Origin: Pontederia crassipes
Lineage: Eukaryota > Streptophyta > Magnoliopsida > Commelinales > Pontederiaceae
DNA: 64,000 nucleotides
Direction of reading: 5' to 3'
Assembly: GCA_030549335.1 (NCBI GenBank)
Contig: CM060198.1
Coordinates: 39,217,353 to 39,281,352 of the forward strand
The number at the start of each line of letters is the position of its first letter. Position 1 is the first letter of the stretch. The position numbers were made by a program, and so were the translations under genes. The notes below the pieces were generated by a model. It was not told where the DNA came from and did not search any database. It was given only the letters and a program-made list of their open reading frames with translations. This document shows, in pieces, positions 11,705-23,200 of the stretch.

Positions 11705-14700
11705 TCATCTCACCATGCATCAACAGGTACGAAAGCGTCGAAAATTTCGCATCTTTTGACAGTGTAAAAAATTTCGCATTTTTTGACCTTATAGGCTGAA
11801 AACACGAGTAAAAGGCGCGCGCGCGAAATTTCGCACCCCCGAAAAATTTTTGCCCGAGTCCATTTTTTCGTCCCAAGCATCTTACCATGCATCAACAAGC
11901 ACGAAAGCATCGAAAATTTCGCACCTTTTGACAGCGTAAAAAATTTTGCGTTTTTTGACCTTCTTGGCTGAAAATACGAGAGAAAGGCGCGAGCGCGAAA
12001 TTTCGCACCCCGAAAAATTTTCGCCTCAGTCCATTTTTTCGTCCCAATCATCTCACCATGCATCAACATGCACGAAAGCGTCGAAAATTTCGCATCTTTT
12101 GACAGCGTAAAAAATTTCGCATTTTTTGACCTTCTAGGCTGAAAACACGAGTAAAAGGCGCGCGCGCGAAATTTCGCACCCCCGAAAAATTTTTGCCCGA
12201 GTCCTTTTTTTCGCCCCAATCATCTCACCATGCATCAACTGGCACGAAAGTGTCGAAAATTTTGCATCTTTTGACAGCGTAAAAAATTTCCCATTTTTTA
12301 CATTCTAGGCTGAAAACACGTGTAAAAGGCGCGCGCGCGAAATTTTGCACCCCCGGAAAATTTTTGCCCGAGTCCATTTTTTCGTCCCAATCATCTCACC
12401 AAGCATCAACAGGCACGAAAGCGTCGAAAATTTTGCCTCTTTTGACAGCGTAAAAAATTTCGCATTTTTTTACCTTCTAGGCTGAAAACACGAGTAAAAG
12501 GCGCGCGCGCGAAATTTCGCACCCCCGGAAAATTTTTGCCCGAGTCCATTTTTTCGTCCCAATCATCTCACCATGCATCAACAAGCACGAAAGCATCGAA
12601 AATTTTGCACCTTTTGACAGCGTAAAATTTTTTGCGTTTTTTGACCTTCTTGGCTGAAAACACGAGAGAAAGGCGCGCGCGAAATTTCGCACCCCCGAAA
12701 AATTTTCGCCTGAGTCCATTTTTTCGTCCCAATCATCTCACCATGCATCAACATGCACGAAAGCGTCGAAAATTTCGCATCTTTTGACAGCGTAAAAAAT
12801 TTCGCATTTTTTGACCTTCTAGGCTGAAAACACGAGTAAAAGGCGCGGGCGCGAAATTTCGCACCCCCGAAAAATTTTTGCCCGAGTCCATTTTTTCGCC
12901 CCAATCATCTCACCATGCATCAACAGGCACGAAAGCGTAGAAAATTTCGCATCTTTTGACAGCGTAAAAAATTTCGCATTTTTTGACCTTCTAGGCTGAA
13001 AACACGAGTAAAAGGCGCGCGCGCGAAATTTCGCACCCCCGAAAAATTTTTGCCCGAGTCCATTTTTTCGCCCCAATCATCTCACCATGCATCAACAGGC
13101 ACGAAAGCGTCGAAAATTTTGCATCTTTTGACAGCGTAAAAAATTTCGCATTTTTTTACCTTCTAGGCTGAAAACACGAGTAAAAGGCGCGCGCGCGAAA
13201 ATTCGCACCCCAGGAAAATTTTTGCCCGAGTCCATTTTTTCGTCCAAATCATCTCACCATGCATCAAAAGGCAGGAAAGCATCGAAAATTTCGCACCTTT
13301 TGACAGCGTAAAAAATTTTGCGTTTTTTGACCTTCTTGACTGAAAACACGAGAGAAAGGCGCGCGGGCGAAATTTCGCACCCCCGAAAAATTTTCGCCCG
13401 AGTCCATTTTTTCGTCCCAATCATCTCACCATGCATCAACATGCACGAAAGCGTAGAAAATTTCGCATCTTTTGACAGCGTAAAAAATTTCGCATTTTTT
13501 GACCTTCTAGGCTGAAAACACGAGTAAAAGGCGCGCGCGCGAAATTTCGCACCCCCGAAAAATTTTCGTCCGAGTCCATTTTTTCGTCCCAATCATCTCA
13601 CCATGCATCAACAGGTACGAAAGCGTCGAAAATTTCGCATCTTTTGACAGTGTAAAAAATTTCGCATTTTTTGACCTTATAGGCTGAAAACACGAGTAAA
13701 AGGCGCGCGCGCGAAATTTCGCACCCCCGAAAAATTTTTGCCCGAGTCCATTTTTTCGTCCCAAGCATCTCACCATGCATCAACAGGAACGAAAGCATCG
13801 AAAATTTCGCACCTTTTGACAGCGTAAAAAATTTTGCGTTTTTTGACCTTCTTGGCTGAAAATACGAGAGAAAGGCGCGCACGCGAAATTTCGCACCCCG
13901 AAAAATTTTCGCCTCAGTCCATTTTTTCGTCCCAATCATCTCACCATGCATCAACATGCACGAAAGCGTCGAAAATTTCGCATCTTTTGACAGCGTAAAA
14001 AATTTCGCATTTTTTGACCTTCTAGGCTGAAAACACGAGTAAAAGGCGCGCGCGCGAAATTTCGCACCCCCGAAAAATTTTTGCCCGAGTCCTTTTTTTC
14101 GCCCCAATCATCTCACCATGCATCAACTGGCACGAAAGTGTCGAAAATTTTGCATCTTTTGACAGCGTAAAAAATTTCCCATTTTTTACATTCTAGGCTG
14201 AAAACACGTGTAAAAGGCGCGCGCGCGAAATTTTGCACCCCCGGAAAATTTTTGCCCGAGTCCATTTTTTCGTCCCAATCATCTCACCAAGCATCAACAG
14301 GCACGAAAGCGTCGAAAATTTTGCCTCTTTTGACAGCGTAAAAAATTTCGCATTTTTTTACCTTCTAGGCTGAAAACACGAGTAAAAGGCGCGCGCGCGA
14401 AATTTCGCACCCCCGGAAAATTTTTGCCCGAGTCCATTTTTTCGTCCCAATCATCTCACCATGCATCAACAAGCACGAAAGCATCGAAAATTTTGCACCT
14501 TTTGACAGCGTAAAAATTTTTGCGTTTTTTGACCTTCTTGGCTGAAAACACGAGAGAAAGGCGCGCGCGAAATTTCGCACCCCCGAAAAATTTTCGCCTG
14601 AGTCCATTTTTTCGTCCCAATCATCTCACCATGCATCAACATGCACGAAAGCGTCGAAAATTTCGCATCTTTTGACAGCGTAAAAAATTTCGCATTTTTT

Positions 14701-17700
14701 GACCTTCTAGGCTGAAAACACGAGTAAAAGGCGCGGGCGCGAAATTTCGCACCCCCGAAAAATTTTTGCCCGAGTCCATTTTTTCGCCCCAATCATCTCA
14801 CCATGCATCAACAGGCACGAAAGCGTAGAAAATTTCGCATCTTTTGACAGCGTAAAAAATTTCGCATTTTTTGACCTTCTAGGCTGAAAACACGAGTAAA
14901 AGGCGCGCGCGCGAAATTTCGCACCCCCGAAAAATTTTTGCCCGAGTCCATTTTTTCGCCCCAATCATCTCACCATGCATCAACAGGCACGAAAGCGTCG
15001 AAAATTTTGCATCTTTTGACAGCGTAAAAAATTTCGCATTTTTTTACCTTCTAGGCTGAAAACACGAGTAAAAGGCGCGCGCGCGAAAATTCGCACCCCA
15101 GGAAAATTTTTGCCCGAGTCCATTTTTTCGTCCAAATCATCTCACCATGCATCAAAAGGCAGGAAAGCATCGAAAATTTCGCACCTTTTGACAGCGTAAA
15201 AAATTTTGCGTTTTTTGACCTTCTTGACTGAAAACACGAGAGAAAGGCGCGCGGGCGAAATTTCGCACCCCCGAAAAATTTTCGCCCGAGTCCATTTTTT
15301 CGTCCCAATCATCTCACTATGCATCAACATGCACGAAAGCGTAGAAAATTTCGCATCTTTTGACAGCGTAAAAAATTTCGCATTTTTTGACCTTCTAGGC
15401 TGAAAACACGAGTAAAAGGCGCGCGCGCGAAATTTCGCACCCCCGAAAAATTTTCGTCCGAGTCCATTTTTTCGTCCCAATCATCTCACCATGCATCAAC
15501 AGGTACGAAAGCGTCGAAAATTTCGCATCTTTTGACAGTGTAAAAAATTTCGCATTTTTTGACCTTATAGGCTGAAAACACGAGTAAAAGGCGCGCGCGC
15601 GAAATTTCGCACCCCCGAAAAATTTTTGCCCGAGTCCATTTTTTCGTCCCAAGCATCTCACCATGCATCAACAGGCACGAAAGCATCGAAAATTTCGCAC
15701 CTTTTGACAGCGTAAAAAATTTTGCGTTTTTTGACCTTCTTGGCTGAAAATACGAGAGAAAGGCGCGCACGCGAAATTTCGCACCCCGAAAAATTTTCGC
15801 CTCAGTCCATTTTTTCGTCCCAATCATCTCACCATGCACCAACATGCACGAAAGCTCGAAAATTTCGCATCTTTTGACAGCGTAAAAAATTTCGCATTTT
15901 TTGACCTTCTAGGCTGAAAACACGAGTAAAAGGCGCGCGCGCGAAATTTCGCACCCCCGAAAAATTTTTGCCCGAGTCCTTTTTTTCGCCCCAATCATCT
16001 CACCATGCATCAACTGGCACGAAAGTGTCGAAAATTTTGCATCTTTTGACAGCGTAAAAAATTTCCCATTTTTTACCTTCTAGGCTGAAAACACGTATAA
16101 AGGCGCGCGCGCGAAATTTTGCACCCCCGGAAAATTTTTGCCCGAGTCCATTTTTTCGTCCCAATCATCTCACCAAGCATCAACAGGCACGAAAGCGTCG
16201 AAAATTTTGCCTCTTTTGACAGCGTAAAAAATTTCGCATTTTTTTACCTTCTAGGCTGAAAACACGAGTAAAAGGCGCGCGCGCGAAATTTCGCACCCCC
16301 GGAAAATTTTTGCCCGAGTCCATTTTTTCGTCCCAATCATCTCACCATGCATCAACAGGCACGAAAGCATCGAAAATTTCGCACCTTTTGACAGCGTAAA
16401 AAATTTTGCGTTTTTTGACCTTCTTGGCTGAAAATACGAGAGAAAGGCGCGCGCGCGAAATTTCGCACCCCGAAAAATTTTCGCCTCAGTCCATTTTTTC
16501 GTCCCAATCATCTCACCATGCATCAACATGCACGAAAGCGTCGAAAATTTCGCATCTTTTGATAGCGTAAAAAATTTCGCATTTTTTGACCTTCTAGGCT
16601 GAAAACACGAGTAAAAGGCGCGCGCGCGAAATTTCGCACCCCCGAAAAATTTTTGCCCGAGTCCATTTTTTCGCCCCAATCATCTCACCATGCATCAACT
16701 GGCACGAAAGTGTCGAAAATTTTGCATCTTTTGACAGCGTAAAAAATTTCTCCTTTTTTACCTTCTAGGCTGAAAACACGTGTAAAAGGCGCGCGCGCGA
16801 AATTTTGCACCCCCGGAAAATTTTTGCCCGAGTCCATTTTTTCGTCCCAATCATCTCACCATGCATCAACAGGCACGAAAGCGTCGAAAATTTTGCCTCT
16901 TTTGACAGCGTAAAAAATTTCGCATTTTTTTACCTTCTAGGCTGAAAACACGAGTAAAAGGCGCGCGCGCGAAATTTCGCACCCCCGGAAAATTTTTGCC
17001 CGAGTCCATTTTTTCGTCCCAATCATCTCACCATGCATCAACAGGCACGAAAGCATCGAAAATTTCGCACCTTTTGACAGCGTAAAAAATTTTGCGTTTT
17101 TTGACCTTCTTGGCTGAAAACACGAGAGAAAGGCGCGCGGGCGAAATTTCGCACCCCCGAAAAATTTTCGCCCGAGTCCATTTTTTCGTCCCAATCATCT
17201 CACCATGCATCAACATGCACGAAAGCGTAGAAAATTTCGCATCTTTTGACAGCGTAAAAAATTTCGCATTTTTTGACCTTCTAGGCTGAAAACACGAGTA
17301 AAAGGCGCGCGCGCGAAATTTCGCACCCCCGAAAAATTTTCGTCCGAGTCCATTTTTTCGTCCCAATCATCTCACCATGCATCAACAGGTACGAAAGCGT
17401 CGAAAATTTCGCATCTTTTGACAGGGTAAAAAATTTCGCATTTTTTGACCTTATAGGCTGAAAACACGAGTAAAAGGCGCGCGCGCGAAATTTCGCACCC
17501 CCGAAAAATTTTTGCCCGAGTCCATTTTTTCGTCCCAAGCATCTCACCATGCATCAACAGGCACGAAAGCATCGAAAATTTCGCACCTTTTGACGGCGTA
17601 AAAAATTTTGCGTTTTTTGACCTTCTTGGCTGAAAATACGAGAGAAAGGCGCGCACGCGAAATTTCGCACCCCGAAAAATTTTCGCCTCAGTCCATTTTT

Positions 17701-18824
17701 TCGTCCCAATCATCTCACCATGCATCAACATGCACGAGAGCGTCGAAAATTTCGCATCTTTTGACAGCGTAAAAAATTTCGCATTTTTTGACCTCCTAGG
17801 CTGAAAACACGAGTAAAAGGCGCGCGCGCGAAATTTCGCACCCCCGAAAAATTTTTGCCCGAGTCCTTTTTTTCGCCCCAATCATCTCACCATGCATCAA
17901 CTGGCACGAAAGTGTCGAAAATTTTGCATCTTTTGACAGCGTAAAAAATTTCCCATTTTTTACCTTCTAGGCTGAAAACACGTGTAAAAGGCGCGCGCGC
18001 GAAATTTTGCACCCCCGGAAAATTTTTGCCCGAGTCCATTTTTTCGTCCCAATCATCTCACCAAGCATCAACAGGCACGAAAGCGTCGAAAATTTTGCCT
18101 CTTTTGACAGCGTAAAAAATTTCGCATTTTTTTACCTTCTAGGCTGAAAACACGAGTAAAAGGCGCGCGCGCGAAATTTCGCACCCCCGGAAAATTTTTG
18201 CCCGAGTCCATTTTTTCGTCCCAATCATCTCACCATGCATCAACAGGCACGAAAGCATCGAAAATTTCGCACCTTTTGACAGCGTAAAAAATTTTGCGTT
18301 TTTTGACCTTCTTGGCTGAAAATACGAGAGAAAGGCGCGCGCGCGAAATTTCGCACCCCGAAAAATTTTCGCCTCAGTCCATTTTTTCGTCCCAATCATC
18401 TCACCATGCATCAACATGCACGAAAGCGTCGAAAATTTCGCATCTTTTGATAGCGTAAAAAATTTCGCATTTTTTGACCTTCTAGGCTGAAAACACGAGT
18501 AAAAGGCGCGCGCGCGAAATTTCGCACCCCCGAAAAATTTTTGCCCGAGTCCATTTTTTCGCCCCAATCATCTCACCATGCATCAACTGGCACGAAAGTG
18601 TCGAAAATTTTGCATCTTTTGACAGCGTAAAAAATTTCCCATTTTTTACCTTCTAGGCTGAAAACACGTGTAAAAGGCGCGCGCGCGAAATTTTGCACCC
18701 CCGGAAAATTTTTGCCCGAGTCCATTTTTTCGTCCCAATCATCTCACCAAGCATCAACAGGCACGAAAGCGTCGAAAATTTTGCCTCTTTTGACAGCGTA
18801 AAAAATTTCGCATTTTTTTACCTT
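11275..18824. repeat. HOR-B: 1888-bp 11-monomer higher-order repeat, four units
   Basis: Units start near 11275, 13163, 15051 and 16937. Landmarks repeat at 1888 bp, or 1886 bp for the third unit, which has single-base deletions near 15855 and 16094. Markers inside each unit include the CAACAGGTACG monomer, the GACAGTGTAAAA (or GACAGGGTAAAA) monomer, GCACCCCGAAAAATTTTCGCCTCAG and the CATCAACTGGC monomer. The last four monomers of units three and four are of a different flavour from those of units one and two, which looks like local replacement inside the HOR. Confidence 0.92.
13531..13702. repeat. Representative 172-bp satellite monomer
   Basis: This copy is exactly 172 bp and close to the apparent consensus, so it serves as a reference. 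It opens with alternating GC (monomer bases 1-10). The perfect 12-bp palindrome GCGAAATTTCGC follows at 9-20, a second A5T5 core is centred near base 32, and CCATGCATCAACAGG lies near 71-85. Further A/T cores are centred near 102 and 129, then come TAGGCTGAAAACACGAG and AAAAG. The cores at 14 and 102, and the ATTTTTT runs near 51 and 139, are each 88 bases apart, suggesting an ancient internal duplication of about half a monomer. Confidence 0.9.
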
Positions 18825-19378
18825 CTAGGCTGAAAACACGAGTAAAAGGCGCGCGCGCGAAATTTCGCACCCCCGGAAAATTTTTGCCCGAGTCCATTTT
18901 TTCGTCCCAATCATCTCACCATGCATCAACAGGCACGAAAGCATCGAAAATTTCGCACCTTTTGACAGCGTAAAAAATTTTGCATTTTTTGACCTTCTTG
19001 GCTGAAAATACGAGAGAAAGGCGCGCGCGCGAAATTTCGCACCCCGAAAAATTTTCGCCTCAGTCCATTTTTTCGTCCCAATCATCTCACCATGCATCAA
19101 CATGCACGAAAGCGTCGAAAATTTCGCATCTTTTGATAGCGTAAAAAATTTCGCATTTTTTGACCTTCTAGGCTGAAAACACGAGTAAAAGGCGCGCGCG
19201 CGAAATTTCGCACCCCCGAAAAATTTTTGCCCGAGTCCATTTTTTCGCCCCAATCATCTCACCATGCATCAACTGGCACGAAAGTGTCGAAAATTTTGCA
19301 TCTTTTGACAGCGTAAAAAATTTCCCATTTTTTACCTTCTAGGCTGAAAACACGTGTAAAAGGCACGCGCGCGAAATT
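18139..19378. repeat. 686-bp tetramer sub-repeat
   Basis: A four-monomer module starting near 16251 and 18139 is repeated directly at 18825 (686 bp). Its markers are GATAGCGTAAAA, GCACCCCGAAAAATTTTCGCCTCAG and CATCAACTGGC. The second large copy has one more tandem repeat of this module, with starts near 43661, 44347 and 45033. Confidence 0.88.
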
Positions 19379-20260
19379 TTGCACCCCCGGAAAATTTTTG
19401 CCCGAGTCCATTTTTTCGTCCCAATCATCTCACCATGCATCAACAGGCACGAAAGCGTCGAAAATTTTGCCTCTTTTGACAGCGTAAAAAATTTCGCATT
19501 TTTTTACCTAGAATCGTCCCAATCATCTCACCATGCATCAACAGGCACGAAAGCGTCGAAAATTTCGCATCTTTTGACAGCGTAAAAAATTTCGCATTTT
19601 TTGACCTTCTAGGCTGAAAACACGAGTAAAAGGCGCGCGCGCGAAAATTCGCACCCCAGGAAAATTTTTGCCCGAGTCCATTTTTTCGCCCCAATCATCT
19701 CACCATGCATCAACTGGCACGAAAGTGTCGAAAATTTTGCATCTTTTGACAGCGTAAAAAATTTCCCATTTTTTACCTTCTAGGCTGAAAACACGTGTAA
19801 AAGGCACGCGCGCGAAATTTTGCACCCCCGGAAAATTTTTGCCCGAGTCCATTTTTTCGTCCCAATCATCTCACCATGCATCAACAGGCACGAAAGCGTC
19901 GAAAATTTTGCCTCTTTTGACAGCGTAAAAAATTTCGCATTTTTTTACCTAGAATCGTCCCAATCATCTCACCATGCATCAACAGGCACGAAAGCGTCGA
20001 AAATTTCGCATCTTTTGACAGCGTAAAAAATTTCGCATTTTTTGACCTTCTAGGCTGAAAACACGAGTAAAAGGCGCGCGCGCGAAATTTCGCACACCCG
20101 AAAAATTTTTTCCCGAGTCCATTTTTTCGCCCCAATCATCTCACCATGCATCAACAGGCACGAAAGTGTAAAAAATTTTGCATCTTTTGACAGCGTAAAA
20201 AATTTCTCCTTTTTTACCTTCTAGGCTGAAAACACGTGTAAAAGGCGCGCGCGCGAAATT
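19379..20260. repeat. 441-bp module with a truncated monomer, two tandem copies
   Basis: Two copies start near 19379 and 19820. Each is two full monomers plus a 97-bp remnant (2 x 172 + 97 = 441). The scar reads TTTTTACCTAGAATCGTCCC near 19500 and 19941: the end of one monomer joins directly to the CGTCCCAATCATC part of the next, losing about 75 bp. A single copy of the same scar is at about 45712 in the other large block. Confidence 0.9.
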
Positions 20261-23200
20261 TTGCACCCCCGGAAAATTTTTGCCCGAGTCCATTTTTTCG
20301 TCCCAATCATCTCACCATGCATCAACAGGCACGAAAGCGTCGAAAATTTTGCCTCTTTTGACAGCGTAAAAAATTTCGCATTTTTTTACCTTCTAGGCTG
20401 AAAACACGAGTAAAAGGCGCGCGCGCGAAATTTCGCACCCCCGGAAAATTTTTGCCCGAGTCCATTTTTTCGTCCCAATCATCTCACCATGCATCAACAA
20501 GCACGAAAGCATCGAAAATTTCGCACCTTTTGACAGCGTAAAAAATTTTGCGTTTTTTGACCTTCTTGGCTGAAAACACGAGAGAAAGGCGCGCGCGCGA
20601 AATTTCGCACCCCCGAAAAATTTTCGCCTGAGTCCATTTTTTCGTCCCAATCATCTCACCATGCATCAACATGCACGAAAGCGTCGAAAATTTCGCATCT
20701 TTTGACAGTGTAAAAAATTTCGCATTTTTTGACCTTCTAGGCTGAAAACACGAGTAAAAGGCGCGCGCCCGAGTCCATTTTTTCGTCCCAATCATCTCAC
20801 CATGCATCAACAGGCATGAAAGCGTCGAAAATTTTGCCTCTTTTGACAGCGTAAAAAATTTCGCATTTTTTTACCTTCTAGGCTGAAAACACGAGTAAAA
20901 GGCGCGCGCGCGAAATTTCGCACCCCCGGAAAATTTTTGCCCGAGTCCATTTTTTCGTCCCAATCATCTCACCATGCATCAACAGGCACGAAAGTGTCGA
21001 AAATTTTGCATCTTTTGACAGCGTAAAAAATTTCCCATTTTTTACCTTCTAGGCTGAAAACACGTGTAAAAGGCGCGCGCGCGAAATTTTGCACCCCCGG
21101 AAAATTTTTGCCCGAGTCCATTTTTTCGTCCCAATCATCTCACCATGCATCAACAAGCACGAAAGCGTAAAAAATTTTGCCTCTTTTGACAGCATAAAAA
21201 ATTTTGCATTTTTTTACCTTCTAGGCTGAAAACACGAGTAAAAGGCGCGCGCGCGAAATTTCGCACCCCCGGAAAATTTTTGCCCGAGTCCATTTTTTCG
21301 CCCCAATCATCTCACCATGCATCAACAGGCACGAAAGCGTCGAAAATTTTGCATCTTTTGACAGCGTAAAAAATTTCGCATTTTTTTACCTTCTAGGCTG
21401 AAAACACGAGTAAAAGGCGCGCGCGCGAAAATTCGCACCCCAGGAAAATTTTTGCCCGAGTCCATTTTTTCGTCCAAATCATCTCACCATGCATCAAAAG
21501 GCACGAAAGCATCGAAAATTTCGCACCTTTTGACAGCGTAAAAATTTTTGCGTTCTTTGACCTTCTTGGCTGAAAACACGAGAGAAAGGCGCGCGGGCGA
21601 AATTTCGCACCCCCGAAAAATTTTCGCCCGAGTCCATTTTTTCGTCCCAATCATCTCACCATGCATCAGCATGCACGAAAGCGTAGAAAATTTCGCATCT
21701 TTTAACAGCGTAAAAAATTTCGCATTTTTTGACCTTCTAGGCTGAAAACACGAGTAAAAAGGCGCGCGCGCGAAATTTCGCACCCCCGAAAAATTTTTGC
21801 CCGAGTCCATTTTTTCGCCCCAATCATCTCACCATGCATCAACAGGCACGAAAGCGTCGAAAATTTTGCATCTTTTGACAGCGTAAAAAATTTCGCATTT
21901 TTTTACCTTCTAGGCTGAAAACACGAGTAAAAGGCGCGCACGCGAAAATTCGCACCCCAGGAAAATTTTTGCCCGAGTCCATTTTTTCGTCCAAATCATC
22001 TCACCATGCATCAAAAGGCACGAAAGCATCGAAAATTTCGCACCTTTTGACAGCGTAAAAAATTTTGCATTTTTTGACCTTCTTGGCTGAAAACACGAGA
22101 GAAAGGCGCGCGGGCGAAATTTCGCACCCCCGAAAAATTTTCGCCCGAGTCCATTTTTTCGTCCCAATCATCTCACCATGCGTCAACATGCACGAAAGCG
22201 TAGAAAATTTCGCATCTTTTAACAGCGTAAAAAATTTCGCATTTTTTGACCTTCTAGGCTGAAAACACGAGTAAAAGGCGCGCGCGCGAAATTTCGCACC
22301 CCCGAAAAATTTTCGTCCGAGTCCATTTTTTCGTCCCAATCATCTCACCATGCATCAACAGGTACGAAAGCGTCGAAAATTTCGCATCTTTTGACAGTGT
22401 AAAAAATTTCGCATTTTTTGACCTTATAGGCTGAAAACACGAGTAAAAGGCGCGCGCGCGAAATTTCGCACCCCCGAAAAATTTTTGCCCGAGTCCATTT
22501 TTTCGTCCCAAACATCTCACCATGCATCAACAGGCACGAAAGCATCGAAAATTTCGCACCTTTTGACAGCGTAAAAAATTTTGCGTTTTTTGACCTTCTT
22601 GGCTGAAAATACGAGAGAAAGGCGCGCACGCGAAATTTCGCACCCCGAAAAATTTTCGCCTCAGTCCATTTTTTCGTCCCAATCATCTCACCATGCATCA
22701 ACATGCACGAAAGCGTCGAAAATTTCGCATCTTTTGACAGCGTAAAAAATTTCGCATTTTTTGACCTCCTAGGCTGAAAACACGAGTAAAAGGCGCGCGC
22801 GCGAAATTTCGCACCCCCGAAAAATTTTTGCCCGAGTCCTTTTTTTCGCCCCAATCATCTCACCATGCATCAACTGGCACGAAAGTGTCGAAAATTTTGC
22901 ATCTTTTGACAGCGTAAAAAATTTCCCATTTTTTACCTTCTAGGCTGAAAACACGTGTAAAAGGCGCGCGCGCGAAATTTTGCACCCCCGGAAAATTTTT
23001 GCCCGAGTCCATTTTTTCGTCCCAATCATCTCACCAAGCATCAACAGGCACGAAAGCGTCGAAAATTTTGCCTCTTTTGACAGCGTAAAAAATTTCGCAT
23101 TTTTTTACCTTCTAGGCTGAAAACACGAGTAAAAGGCGCGCGCGCGAAATTTCGCACCCCCGGAAAATTTTTGCCCGAGTCCATTTTTTCGTCCCAATCA

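Noticed and set aside
13531..13702. CENP-B-box-like motif (TTCG....A..CGGG) in the monomer
   Set aside because: TTTCGCACCCCCGAAAA and its complement miss several required positions, and plants have no established CENP-B box.
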